A DNA stretch of 64,000 bases, taken from Puffinus mauretanicus (Eukaryota; Chordata; Aves; Procellariiformes; Procellariidae). Within the stretch, counting starts at the first letter, position 1. Each line of letters begins with the position of its first letter. Made by a program: the position numbers and the translations under genes. Where the stretch lies: NCBI GenBank assembly GCA_023333565.1, contig JAJKFH010000948.1, positions 744,001 to 808,000 on the forward strand, in the 5' to 3' direction. Below the pieces are notes generated by a model. It made no database searches. It saw only the letters and a list, made by a program, of their open reading frames with translations, and was not told where the DNA came from. This document shows positions 53,601-64,000 of this stretch, one piece after another.

Positions 53601-55199
53601 ACCCCTGAAATCTAGAGCGCTGTCTTGTCTCACCTCCCAGTCAGGAGCATTTTTGTGATGGTATACTATTCTGTTGGTAAATAGCAGTCACTGATATTCC
53701 CCAAACCTCCCACTTGGAAGAACCAGCTCAGCTTACCTCTGGGTATATAGTGTTAAGCAGTATTTGAAAGCTGCATTTGAAAGTGGTTATTGAACCTTAT
53801 CAATAACAAATGGGCATATCTTTGGAAGATACCTTTCCAAAGAAGAGGTGGCAGCTGTTTTATTCTGGTCACCCTACGGGGCTGTTGAATGATTTTATTA
53901 CCCATTTTAATGATAAAATATAAATTCTTCCAAGTTTGTGACAATAATCATCCAGCAGTATGTCTCTATTGAAAATGTGTGTTATAGAGGAACAATGCAA
54001 GAAGACTCCCTTTTTTGAGTTCTCTGTACAATGCTGAACCTAACACCCTATGCTTATCTGTGTCCAAAACCTGTGTGAGTGAAATTTTAGTGCTACTGAA
54101 ATCAAAGGCAAAATTCCTGCTGATGTTGCTGGGCCAGGGTTCGAGCAGTCCTAACCATGTTACAAAGAGCCACAGGAATGTTCCCTCTTCTGAACCATCT
54201 TATAGAAATAGCGAGCTGTGGTATAAAGGAAGCAAATGGGGAATTCTATCCAAAAGCAGCACAGAAGTCAGTGTCTTTGTGATCAGAGGAACCACAGAAA
54301 GCTTAGAAGGCAGGATGTCAGCTGCCTACTTTGGAAAAATATGAGCTCAGAGTTATTAGGGCCTGTTTATGACTCTGCATTACCTCTTGTATCAGCTTCA
54401 GCCTAATGGGCAACAGAAAGCTAGACTGAAGTGGGCAGCAGAAGGTCTTCATTTGTTTTATGGCAATCTAGTTAGAAAAAACAGAACTGTAGCACCACTC
54501 TGATGCTCTTCTAGCAACAGGTGTGCTTCAGAATATCTGCCTAAATACTGAGGACAAGACTACACTTCTCTAATTTAAGATGCCTGGGTGAGCTAGTTAT
54601 GCAGGCTCCCTTATGGTCCATGGACAGAAGAATGCAGCAGTCTGGTGTGACTCATGGTCAGGTGTGTATCCTAGGATGAGATAAACTGTACTTTGATGTG
54701 CCTGCTTCTGCTTATTGACTATAAAGGTGCTCTAGGCAGCTAGCTTCGATACAGTTGTCTGCTCAGTAGACTTCTAAAGGTGAATGAGAAGCAGTTGTAT
54801 CCTTAAGACTGACTTAGATCCATTTCTCAATGCTTACTGTGACCTTGTATTGCTGTTTTACCCTCATTATTGCTGATTAGACCGGTATATTACAACAAAG
54901 TGTGAATGCTGTCCACATCAACTTTGGAAACAAAAATCGTGTGTATTTTTGTGTTATAGTTTTCTCTTTCCACCGTGGTTTGAATAAAACAGAAACTAAC
55001 ATGACTTTTAATTTTCAGCTTCCACTTACGTTGTTATAATACTCTAAATACTTCTAAGATTAGCATAGTAAAGATGCTTATACTGAGGATTACCATCCCA
55101 GGAAGAGCACTGCATGATTGGATATTAATCACTACTACTTAGTGATATCTTAAGATTCTTCTGAGTTCATTCTTTCCTACAACCCAGCTTGCTGACATC
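47627..55199. other. Long stretch without a recognised gene
   Basis: Contains a GC-richer segment at about 48290-48680 with long frames on both strands (minus 48203-48637, 144 codons; plus 48372-48704, 110 codons). A CpG-richer patch lies at about 49795-49955, and a perfect palindrome at 51349-51374. Near 54096-54140 is a motif (CTGAAATCAAAGGCAAAATT) resembling very old amniote repeats. No supported exon or RNA gene. Confidence 0.45.
51349..51374. repeat. Perfect 12-bp inverted repeat (palindrome)
   Basis: TTTAAAGGTCCA and its exact reverse complement TGGACCTTTAAA are separated by the two bases TG. There is no T-run or promoter context that would give it a clear function. Confidence 0.9.
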
Positions 55200-56580
55200 T
55201 TTTAATTTAGTAACAATAGATGTTCTGTTGCATTATTCAGGTGATTAATGAAAATCTCCAACAGTACTGGATAGATCAGTGTGGAGCCCTGTTAATACAT
55301 AGCAGTAATGTGACTATTAGTTTTGCACCTTTTGTAGCTTTTGACCTTGGTTTCCTAGCTTCCTTACAAAAATGCTACAGGAGATCATGCCAAAATATTT
55401 ATAATTTATAAATTCTACTGCCTTTCCATTATTCAGGACATATGATTCTGCCAAAGATGCACATTACTTTGGTTTGATGTGACTTATTCATAAGGAACCT
55501 GTCTTAGCTATCATTTATTTTTTGTGCTATCTTTGCACTTACAATATTTTTTATTCTAGTACTTCTCTAGGAATTGATCTTAATTGAAAATTCCCCAGAT
55601 TTTTACTTCCACGCTTTTTAAAGATATGGCCTATGGTTTTTTTCCTAGTCATTTGCTTTTTTGTTCTCCCCTGAGGTCCTACAGATAGTCATTTAATTGT
55701 TGTGAGACTACTTCAGCCAGGTCTTTAAGTATTTTTACATGAAATTCATCCAAACTAGGCAGTTTGAGAATATTTAATTTAGCTGAACTATTTCTTCTCT
55801 CTTTTAGGCTGAACTCCTATGCTATTAATATAATCTCAACTAAAATTGGTCAATTACCATAGTTAATGTCTTTTTTTCCTTACACTTTATTAAACTTTTC
55901 TCCTTTCCAGTGCCATATGTCAGTAGCTTTCTGTCTTGAGTAGTGGACCCATGTTATAACTCTTTTTCTGTTGCTAATAATAAAGTTTTTTCTTGTTAGC
56001 CTTGGTATCCTCTGCTAGTGCAGAGGGTAGTTGCACCATGTTTTGTGCCTTGGTCTTTTTTTTTCTTACATGTTTGTGCTATTCTTTCATACTTATTCAT
56101 AGTGACCTGACTTGTTTTTTACTTTTCCTGTGCTTCTTTTTCGTGTTTGATGTCAGTAAAACCAAGAGGACTCATACCTCATATCTTTCCTTTGCAGTGG
56201 AATAGCCCTGAGTTACGTTCTTAATGATTTCACAGAAGTCTGCCTTTTTTATGTTGGCTGTTTTATTTTGTCCTTATTCCTTGTTTCCCTCCCAAACACT
56301 GTGAATTACTGTTTCGTGCTTGCTCTCACACAGCTTGCTTTCCCAGTCGTTTTTTCTGTCTTGACCATAAGCAGATCTGTAAGTTTTCTAGATGTTTTCT
56401 TCCCGTTTCCATATTTAACAAACCCAGAAATACCTGGACACTTAGCATTCTGTTCTATTCCTTTTCCAACCAATTAAAAACCTTCCCATTTCCACCAAAT
56501 CTAGTATTTTGCTCACCAGAAGTCTGCTATTGGTTTCCTTCTCTAATCATCACTCAGAAAGTTTCAGAGCGTAACAGCTT
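55200..56580 (-). mobile_element. Long ancient CR1/L3-like LINE, minus orientation
   Basis: Without a usable frame, the plus-strand text still follows the reverse complement of an old amniote CR1 in the right order. It runs from the reverse-transcriptase region (TGGATAGATCAGTGTGGAGC near 55268; TTTATAAATTCTACTGCCTT; TTGTGCTATCTTTGCACTTA) through the RT start (CCTCTGCTAGTGCAG; TTACATGTTTGTGCTATTCT; TTCGTGTTTGATGTCAGTAA). It reaches the endonuclease-RT linker (ACAGAAGTCTGCCTTTTTTA; TTGTCCTTATTCCTTGTTTC). At about 1.4 kb it is long for so diverged a copy. Both boundaries are approximate. Confidence 0.75.
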
Positions 56581-56939
56581 AGACTTGAATGCAAGTTTAT
56601 ACATCCTTGATGTACCTGAAAATGTATTCTTCCTTCTTCCCCTTCATACTTTTCCTGAACTCACTGGAGAAATAAGGATGAAAACTAACAGTGCAAGTTT
56701 CTTCTCTCAGGCAAAAATAATAAACTCTATGAATACAGAAAGGAGAAATTATGGTGTAGCAGTTTGGCAGACATGTTCTGGAGATTTTAGGAGATTGCAA
56801 CCTGAGCAGATGATGTTGCTGTCTTTTGCAACCAAGAGGTAAATGCCATATTGGGGTATGTGAGTAAGAGCACAGCTCCAAGACACACAAAGTAATCTCT
56901 TTCGGTCTAAATAAAGCTGATTGAGGTTCTACTGGGGTA

Positions 56940-57370
56940 ATACACTCACGTTTGGGAAACCTCCACCTCTACTGGAAAAAGCCCAAGCAGGAAAGGAGAA
57001 TCAAAGGTCTGGAAAACATAGTCTACCATGAGACTGAATAAACAGGGATGTTTAGCGAAAAGAAAACTGAAGAAGATGTTATAGCTTTCAAGTATATGAA
57101 GGTGCTGCAAAGAAGAAGGGAATAAACTGTTTACCGTGTCAGGGGAGGGTAGCAATGGGCCTAAATTTCAGTAAGGAAAATTCACATTAGACGTTAGTAA
57201 TTTTTTCTTAATGATTAGGACACTAAAGCCCTGGAAGAGATTGTTTAGGGAGGCTGTGGAGTTATCTGTCACTGTCTATCTTTAAAAACAGGCTGGTCAA
57301 ATTCTCTGGTTTTTTATGGCAGAGGAATAGACTAAGCGAAAAGAACCAAAGTTCTTTTTGGCTCTAATTT
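56940..57370 (+). mobile_element. Ancient CR1 LINE 3' fragment, plus orientation
   Basis: Degraded CR1 text in order: ACTGAATAAACAGGGATGTT, GGAGGGTAGCAATGGGCCTA, AATTTCAGTAAGGAAAATTC, ACATTAGACGTTAGTAATTT, CACTAAAGCCCTGGAAGAGA and TTTAGGGAGGCTGTGGAGTT, then AAACAGGCTGGTCAAATTCT. The 3' tail repeat is no longer visible. It lies about 360 bp from the previous element and points the other way. Confidence 0.75.
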
Positions 57371-59866
57371 TCTGTTGTTCTAGGAAAGCTAATCTAATTT
57401 TTCTGCTGCAAAATCAGGGTGTACATATTGTGAACAGAAACTGTGAGTTTTAGGTTGTATTTGCTGTTTTGCACTTTTCAGGCAACACTGTGCAATAATC
57501 AGCCAGTTGTGCCCCTCTGCATCTCATGTGACACTCGTCTGTCTGGCTGCCGTAGGCAGCGTCAGGTTACTGAATAGAGACTTCTGCTGGGGTGACCCAT
57601 GTACCCCAGAACAGCTAGTGTGAAGGTACAGAGGAGTTACGATTTGATCTGAGAAAGGACAAGGGAGGGGAAGCTGATGGCTGAAGAAAAGTGCAGAAGG
57701 CTTGTGAAATGTTTATACCTGTGAACTTGACAGATTTGCTTCTGTTGTCACAAAACTCTTACGTGAGACCACCTTTTCAAGTCTCCTGAACAGGAGACAA
57801 TGGACAGGTCACATTCGTCGTCTTTCAGCCTTCCTTGTGCTATAGGCTCATTATAAAATGTTATGTTCTAGACAGTTAAATGAAAATTTGCCTGTTCTCT
57901 GCAAATCTTGGCAAAATCTATCTTCTGCAGTTATTGCTGCCTGAAGTATTTGCTTGCAGTAACACCTTCCTTCCACAGCTTGACTATGTACAGAGCAGCA
58001 AACCAGCTCCCCAGTTCTGCCATGTTTGTGTTGACATCGCTGTACAGAAGAACACCTGCTTTTTTTTTTTTAACCTATATTTTTATCATGGTATGTGAGG
58101 CTGAAACAGAGCTCTTCCTTTTGGATGCACATAGGGAAAGGATAATGTAGGGAGCTTTTCCTTCGTTTCGCTATCTTTTCTGAACTTTGGCTTAATTATA
58201 GCCTTTATATTTTCAGAGGCTCTAGTCAGCACAAAGGGGAAAGAGCAGTCAGGGCCATGGGTTTGCTCCTCTGACTTGGCCAGCACAGGAGACATAGCAC
58301 GCTGTTCTCTTGAAAACGTGGTAACAGTATTCTGCCCCATTCCATCTTTGCCATGGAGCTTTCCCTGGAGCTCGGTATCTTAATTTCAGGTTCAACATAG
58401 ATCTGTGGCTCAACATGTCTGCATCAACTTTCTTAAAGTTCAGGTTATCACATTAATCAATTTCGACCAAACCTAAATGATTTGGGAGTCACTCTGAAGT
58501 ATCTTCTATGTTTTTAGTGACTGACATTGTTAAGTTAGCAACTAGACCAACACATCTTCAATTATAAATTAAAAACCTGTTATGATTTTTTCTGTTTCAA
58601 ATAGCAGAACTCGATAAGGAAGATTAAAACTGAGAAGGAAAGAACTGGCATATGGGAGCCCTGTTTCTTAGTAAAACACAGAATTGCCATGACAATACAA
58701 CTATTTTTGTGTTAGTTTGTATGACTTCTGCTTATCGCCTGGAATATTTTTTCAGAGACTTTAAAGGTCTTGAAATCAATGGACTTACTGTCATAATTAG
58801 CTGTCAATCTTAACAAGTATCGCAGAATTTAGTATTTTATATTAAATGTCTTTTAAAAGAAGGGGAATATTTGGATGGATGAGGGCCTTAGGATTGATAA
58901 CATTTCGATATTATCTTAATACATATTTAAAACATTTAAGTAGAGTTTAGATGGGGCACATATAAAACATTTAAGTAAAGTTTGGATGGGGCAGAAAAAC
59001 GAGCTAAGTAAACATTTATCAGTTTTAAACAATACAAATTTCATTTATTCCACCAGTATCACAATAATTGCTCACCATTCTGTACTCTTAAGTGTGATGT
59101 GATTGTTTACTGCTTAGGCTTTCAGAAACTGCAAAGGCTCGTCTTGCCTTTGAACAGACATTCATACCTTTATAACTTTTTGGGGCAGAGGAAAGAAGGG
59201 CACAGGGAACGGTGAATAAAAGTATTGATTGTATGCAAGTCATCTGTAAATTCTGGAATGTAAATAAAATCTAACACTCCTGAGTTTTTTGAACAGTTAT
59301 TTAATCGGTGGTTTAATGGTGGCAAGCCACGTCAACGCTTCTGAAAACTTTTCAATGTGGATAGTGGCTGCTTTGTGTGACAACTTTATTTATTTATTTT
59401 TGGTTGCCGGTTATTATCGTAATGCTACTTTGTATCTCTTTGTTCTGTAGATACACGATACATTTTTCCATATCAAAAATAAGCATATCAATTAACAGAA
59501 TATTTTAGCATTGTATAGTTTGCAGTCTAAACATATCTCTGAAGAAACCCAGCTCTCACGCTCTGCTCATCTTGAGAACCAGCTCAGATTTGTTGTATTT
59601 TCATGGTTCCCCATGAACTCAGTCCAGATTGTACATCTGTGCCATATGGAATGGTGGAACAGAAGTTGTGCAAGAATCTAAATAGCAGAATCTATAAATC
59701 AGAAAAGTCTTTAGAAGCTGAGGGAAGAGTGTCTCCAAGTAATGTGGTCACTACCTTAAAGCCAAGCAAAAAAAGGACTGAACCATAGTTCAGAAGCATT
59801 AATGTTGTGTGGAATGCAGAGAGTTTCAGATTACATTTGTCTACTTCCCTATACACATGTGATATG
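57371..59866. other. Non-coding stretch
   Basis: Contains a short perfect palindrome at 57781-57798 (GTCTCCTG-AA-CAGGAGAC) and a two-copy imperfect tandem at 58922-58991. Short frames at 57880-58150 and 59603-59788 have no support as exons. Confidence 0.5.
58922..58991. repeat. Imperfect tandem duplication, period about 37 bp
   Basis: Two neighbouring copies share AAAACATTTAAGTA and GTTT-GATGGGGCA, with single-base differences and a 2-base length difference. Confidence 0.85.
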
Positions 59867-60568
59867 TGTCAGGGCCCTGAGGGCACCGATAGGCTTTAGT
59901 GGCCCCAACCAGCCCCACCTGGGTCTTTACCTACTTCCCTGTGCCCAGGAGCCCCATTTCAGCTCAGCCTGGGGCTGTCGGTCTGTGCCTGCGCTGTGTT
60001 CTATGTACATCTGTGTAGAGTTCTGTCTTCTGCTACTCCCGAATTGTTTCTTGGATTTCCCAGCTTGACCTCAGACCTGATTTGCTGCCTTGCCCTTGTC
60101 TGGTGGCTGCTGATCTGCTGATGAAGCTTGGTGCTCTCACCAGCCTGGCTCTGCTTGCCTGCTGTGGGGAAGTGCCGTGGTGAGTGGGGACCCTCTCTGT
60201 GCTCTGCTTGCTCTTGGCTGCTGGCTGGTCCTCCCTCGTGGATCTGCTGTGCAGCCCTCCCACCGCTCCTGTGTGGCCTCCAGATCCTGCAGGGAACTAT
60301 GGCTAGAGCACAGAGGTAGCTTGTAGCCCTTCAGCCCTCCTTAACACCCTCTGCGCCCAGACTGACCCCTGCTCCTTCAGCTGAGATGGGGTGAGAGTAC
60401 GGGGATTTGCCAGTTGCCTGCAGCTAACCCTTGCTGCCTTCCCCGTGCTCAACCTAACGGGTGTTAGCCGCTCCGCAGAAATAACTTCTCAGCTCGTAGT
60501 GATGGCCCCAGGCTGAGCCATCCTCTGTGTGCAGCTGCACAGAGTCCCCGTGCTCCAGGAGTCTGACA
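59867..60568. mobile_element. GC-rich block with LTR-like ends, class unknown
   Basis: A 702-bp GC-rich segment is bounded by TGTCAGGGCCCTGAGGGC at one end and CCAGGAGTCTGACA at the other. TGTCAG and CTGACA are exact inverted ends of the TG...CA kind found in retroviral LTRs. Composition changes sharply at the left edge. However, there is no flanking duplication (left ATATG, right TCTTA), no AATAAA or ATTAAA inside on either strand, and GC-rich sequence continues a little past the right end. It may be an old LTR, another repeat or a decayed CpG island. Frames at 59802-60068, 60033-60263 and 60128-60319 look like compositional artefacts. Confidence 0.35.
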
Positions 60569-62098
60569 TCTTATTCGGCACTTTAGAGCAGCTTTTTGGG
60601 GACTCTATTTGTGCAGCTGTGCCTAAGGCTGTCTTCCTGGAGCTCTAGCAGGGGACTCAGTTGGCTGCTGCACAAGTCAATTCATGAAGCTGGCTGTGGA
60701 ACCTGAATCTCTGCAATTGTTGGGAATTGCTAATTTCCACCACATACACCCGTTTTTTACTTTGGTGCAGGCGTCTTTGCTCAGCTTGATAGTATCATTG
60801 TATATAGGTAATTTCTTGTTTCCCAAAAGCAGCCTCTTCCTTTCTCAATGGTGGGACATTTGATTTAAAGGTTCAGCTGCAAAGCAGAAAGATAATTGTC
60901 TTTACATGTCTTCACTCATGGTTGATTTTATTCATAAACCTTTGTGACTTCTGTTCTTAACTTAATGTGCTCATTCCTGGCATAAAATAAAGCTCTTCGG
61001 TTGTTTTTGAAATTGCATAGTATGGATAAAGTTGTACAGCCATTAAGTTTGCTCAGATACAGCAGCTTTAAACACAGCAAACAAAACTACTTGAGCTGTT
61101 AGTGTATGATCAGATAGGGATATCTTTATTTTTAGGATTATTCATTAATTTACAAAAGCGTTTGTTAAATGTCTTTCCATCATCAAAAATAAAAATTCTT
61201 TTCAGTTCATGTCTTTATTGATCTGTGGATTCATTTTGCCAGTTGCTTTCTGTGTTTCTTTGAACTTTCTAAAAACAGATTTGCCTAAATGAGGAAAAGT
61301 AAGCTCCTTCCAGTACCGTATAGAATTTGGAAAGAAGTGACCAAACTTGAATTTACTCACTTTGGGAGCACATGGTATTACAAGCTATTTTGATGTCCAA
61401 GGCAGTCTTCCTTGGGATTTCCAAGAAATTAATAGCTTAAGGCTGTAAGCTATGATCAGCTTCTATTGTCTTGTCACGTGATATTTTGCATTTGTCTTAG
61501 CCCAGCATGAAAATATGAACATCTATTACTTGTCCAACTGGGTTTGTGAGGGCCACTGAATACGATATTACATTGCTCGTAAAGCTGATCAGTAATTATG
61601 GTTCACAATCAAGTGTTTCAAATCTGAAAATATACTGGGTCATCATTTTTTATACTGCAGTTCTGTGTAGTTATAAAGTTTATTAAAGCTTAGAAAAGAG
61701 ACATTTAGAGTGTGGTTTTATTCCTATGAAAATCAAAGTTCATATTCCTCCACAGGTTCATCGTGCCCCAATAAATATGTGCGTTGGAGGATTCTTCTTC
61801 ATGTGCTGTGTGCTACAAAACTGTGTTGTGGGACATGGTCTTAGATAACAAATGCATAGTACAAAGGAATAACATTACCTAAAAACCTGTGATGTATTTT
61901 ATTAATATTATTGTGTCTAACTTAGGCTGCCTTTCAGTATTGCAGTCCAGTAACAGAATTTTTAAAAATGTTAAGTAGTGCATTCTTGGACTAATGCTGA
62001 CCGTTGGCAGGATTGGTTTTTTTGTTTGTTTGTTTTCTGACAAATAATTCCTTATTTTTTCTGTAAGACTCTTCTTTCTCTATGTTTTTCTCTCCTAG
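60569..62098. other. Non-coding stretch
   Basis: A short GC-richer shoulder runs to about 60720, then AT-rich DNA. The last 60 bases are a pyrimidine-rich tract leading to the CCTAG acceptor at 62097-62098. No other feature is seen. Confidence 0.5.
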
Positions 62099-62170
62099 TG
62101 CTGAAGTCATTTGCTACTTCCGGTCCAGGACACAGGGTGACCACCTGCAATGATGAGGAAGGAACGTACT
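62099..62170 (+). CDS. Weak candidate 72-nt internal exon
   Basis: A strong pyrimidine tract and CTCCTAG acceptor are followed by 72 nt open in one frame (phase 1 in, phase 1 out) and a GTATGT donor. The encoded piece would be LKSFATSGPGHRVTTCNDEE then GTY. I recognise no domain. It does not join in frame to the terminal exon at 63263: a phase 1 join would reach TGA after three codons, whereas the attractive frame there is phase 0. If both are exons they cannot be consecutive in the same productive transcript, unless another donor is used. Confidence 0.2.
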
Positions 62171-63262
62171 GTATGTACATTAAAGTTCTACATAAGTAGC
62201 TACATTTCAGCAATCACTTAAAAACTGATGTATTTGAAAGTTATGAAAAGTTATGAAAAAGATTTGTTTATAGGAAACAGGACTGGAATCTGATTTGGGA
62301 AGCCAAACAATATGCTGTCTTTTTCTGGTTTGAAAATAGCCCATAAAGGTATCCCTTTAAGTCTCAGTAGCTCCCGCCCCAGTTCATCCTCCTCTCTGCA
62401 AGGCAAATATTGCGCGCATGCGGTATTTTGTGTTTGTAATCTCAAGCTACAGACCTGGATTTTTTTTTTATCATCTAAAATATTCTGGTTTGGAGATATG
62501 GATCACTGCATTTCTATAACAAAATTGGATTGAGAAAGGTCAAAAAAGCTTTACGTCTTTTCATTTGCTGTCTGTACTATTTTTCATTAGGATTTATTAA
62601 GGGCAATGCATACTTTTGCAAAGGTAGCAGTGTCCTCGGTAAGAAGGCTGCTGAATTTGTCCATTAATAGCAAAGGATGGAACAGGAGCTTCATGTTTGA
62701 GTTGCAAAATACGTTGCCATTCTGTGCCATGAACGTTCTGCAAGGCACTGTCGCTTTCTGTAGAACACTGATTGCCTGGTAGAGTGTGCTTTTGCCTTTC
62801 GCCATGTTAACAGGTAGGGGTAAAGGTTAGTACTTTTCCTCATAGAGACCCCTTGCTGGGAATCTCCAGAAGTGGTAATTATTTATGGAGTAAATTATCT
62901 CATACTAGTATCAGAGCATGCTGAAGTTCACTAGGTGAGTACCATGCCCTCCTGCTAGCTCATCTCAGATAGACCATTCCTTGGCATCTCTTAACTCTCG
63001 TAGCCTTACACTGTAAATTCCATGTCAGTTTCTGTCTCTGTTTCCTTTCCTGCCAACATCTCGTCAAATTGTTCTATAAAAGGATAGGGACTTTTGTTAA
63101 TGGTCTGGCAATTCTTTCTGAGGCGTTGTCTTTTCAGTCAGCAATTTTTAAATGCCAGTTTGTGGTTGCAGTGGACTCTCTGGCTTCTTGTCCTTCAAGC
63201 GATTTTTTTTTTCTTTTTTTTTTTTTTTCTTTCTCTTCCCCCCCCGCAACTTCTTTCTACAG
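62171..63262. other. Sequence upstream of the candidate terminal exon
   Basis: Mostly intron-like DNA. It ends in a long pyrimidine tract (about 63200-63260, T-rich with CTTTCTCTTCCCCCCCCC) that serves the acceptor at 63261-63262. It also contains a 72-residue minus-strand frame at 62587-62805, discussed under findings. Confidence 0.5.
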
Positions 63263-63430
63263 CTGGTTGGTGACAGATCACTCATGTCTACCAATCTGGA
63301 TGACTTTTCCAGTCCTACTCCACCCAGACAATATGTTTCTCCTGTAATACATCCAGCACATATTGTTGCTATGCACCAATCAGCTACAGGGCTGGATCAT
63401 TCTGGAGCTTCTGGCAACATCTGTTATTGA
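63263..63430 (+). CDS. Candidate terminal coding exon, unidentified protein (C-terminus)
   Basis: A very strong 3' splice site (over 50 bases of pyrimidines, then CTACAG) is followed by a phase 0 frame of 55 codons ending in TGA at 63428-63430. The encoded tail starts LVGDRSLMSTNLDDFSSP, continues TPPRQYVSPVIHPAHIVAMH and ends SGASGNICY. It is Ser/Pro-rich and hydrophilic, without a membrane segment, like the cytoplasmic or disordered end of a larger protein. The other two frames give a stop after three or about 28 codons. Downstream AT-rich DNA with an AATAAA fits a 3' UTR. I cannot name the gene. The alternative is a chance frame behind a cryptic acceptor. Confidence 0.5.
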   Translation: MVGDRSLMSTNLDDFSSPTPPRQYVSPVIHPAHIVAMHQSATGLDHSGASGNICY

Positions 63431-63483
63431 AGGGTCCCTGACAAGTACAGAAGAGCTGCTTTAATCTTATTTAAAAGAAAAAA

Positions 63484-63528
63484 ATTATATATAATATATA
63501 TATAAATATATATTATGTAAATATATAA
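63484..63528. repeat. AT-rich simple repeat
   Basis: Alternating TATATA and AATATATAT words with small interruptions, directly before the AATAAA hexamer. Confidence 0.85.
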
Positions 63529-63534
63529 AATAAA
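63529..63534 (+). promoter_or_regulatory. Possible polyadenylation signal AATAAA
   Basis: A canonical hexamer about 100 bases after the candidate stop codon. It sits in AT-rich simple sequence, where the hexamer arises easily by chance, and no clear GT-rich downstream element follows. Confidence 0.3.
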
Positions 63535-64000
63535 TAGAAAAGAGCCTTATATATCTCTCAGCTCTATCATCTTCATCCAATAATATCCTGCATAGTTCCT
63601 CCAAGAAGGCAAGGTTTCTCTCTGTTTAAACTATGATAGCACTGTGCAGACATGGGATCAACCAAATCTCTGTGTTGTCATCTTCCTTAGCTTAGAAATA
63701 ACGATGGGACTACTTGATGGTTTTTGTGGGAAGACTAGAAATCTGTGAAACAGCTGGTTGCAGAACTGTTTTTGTTGAACGCTACTGTCTGTACTCCATG
63801 CTAATCCTCCTTCAGAACAAAATTTGGGCATGCCTCTTCTGGGATTTCATTTTGCAGATCAAAGTGAGAGTTGATTCAGGTACAGATGCCATTTTCCTAA
63901 GCACATAAACTCTAGATTTGTTCGTGATGGACTAGTATGGTGCACTTCTCAACTAATCTATCAGTGAATTCAGGAACAGGATGCTGAGGACTTTGGTTTT

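Larger units (their letters stand above)
63431..64000 (+). other. Putative 3' UTR or downstream region
   Basis: Follows the TGA of the candidate terminal exon. It opens with an A- and AT-rich stretch (63474-63540) containing a TATA-type simple repeat. The frame at 63714-63908 has no support. Confidence 0.35.

Noticed and set aside
1..64000. tRNA, rRNA, CRISPR array, operon or phage features
   Set aside because: None of the needed signatures was seen. The window has eukaryotic repeat content, and bacterial feature types do not apply.

Overview
The window reads as vertebrate nuclear DNA, almost certainly from a bird. It is AT-rich (my impression is roughly 40% GC) and poor in CpG. It has no bacterial-style gene packing, and nearly all open frames are short chance frames. 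What identifies it is the repeat content. There are CR1 LINE copies in both directions, one ending in the typical bird (ATTCTATG)n tail. There are two solo LTRs of one avian endogenous-retrovirus family, each with 5-bp target-site duplications, and a worn fossil of a DIRS-type tyrosine-recombinase retroelement. A non-galliform (neoavian) bird is likely from the LTR family, but that is inference from memory of such sequences.

Layout: 3.36-4.61 kb, CR1 (-). 5.85-5.96 kb, CR1 3' tail (+), facing a longer CR1 (-) at 6.11-7.86 kb that keeps an intact reverse-transcriptase FADD box. 7.98-8.35 kb, GC-rich island. 10.16-10.71 and 12.38-12.99 kb, two solo LTRs of one family, both read from the minus strand. 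21.8-22.3 kb, CR1 (-). 26.64-26.78 kb, CR1 tail (+). 30.77-31.09 kb, old CR1 (-). 31.37-31.47 kb, internally deleted mini-LTR. About 38.85-40.69 kb, DIRS-like fossil (+) with recognisable tyrosine-recombinase motifs. 47.04-47.63 kb, CR1 (+). 55.2-56.58 kb, long ancient CR1 (-). 56.94-57.37 kb, ancient CR1 (+). 59.87-60.57 kb, GC-rich LTR-like block. The remaining DNA holds no recognised feature.

Gene content is thin. The best coding candidate is a terminal exon on the plus strand at 63263-63430: polypyrimidine tract and AG acceptor, 55 codons, stop, then AT-rich DNA with an AATAAA. A second candidate is a 159-nt exon on the minus strand at 44826-44984, flanked by an acceptor and a GTAAG donor. 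It is phase 1-1 and CpG-rich for its surroundings. I recognise neither protein. A 72-nt splice-flanked segment (62099-62170) and a 72-residue minus-strand frame (62587-62805) are weaker. The simplest reading is that most of the window is intronic or intergenic DNA ending at the last exon of a plus-strand gene. I did not find an obviously new biological system. The DIRS fossil and the two unidentified exon candidates most deserve follow-up.
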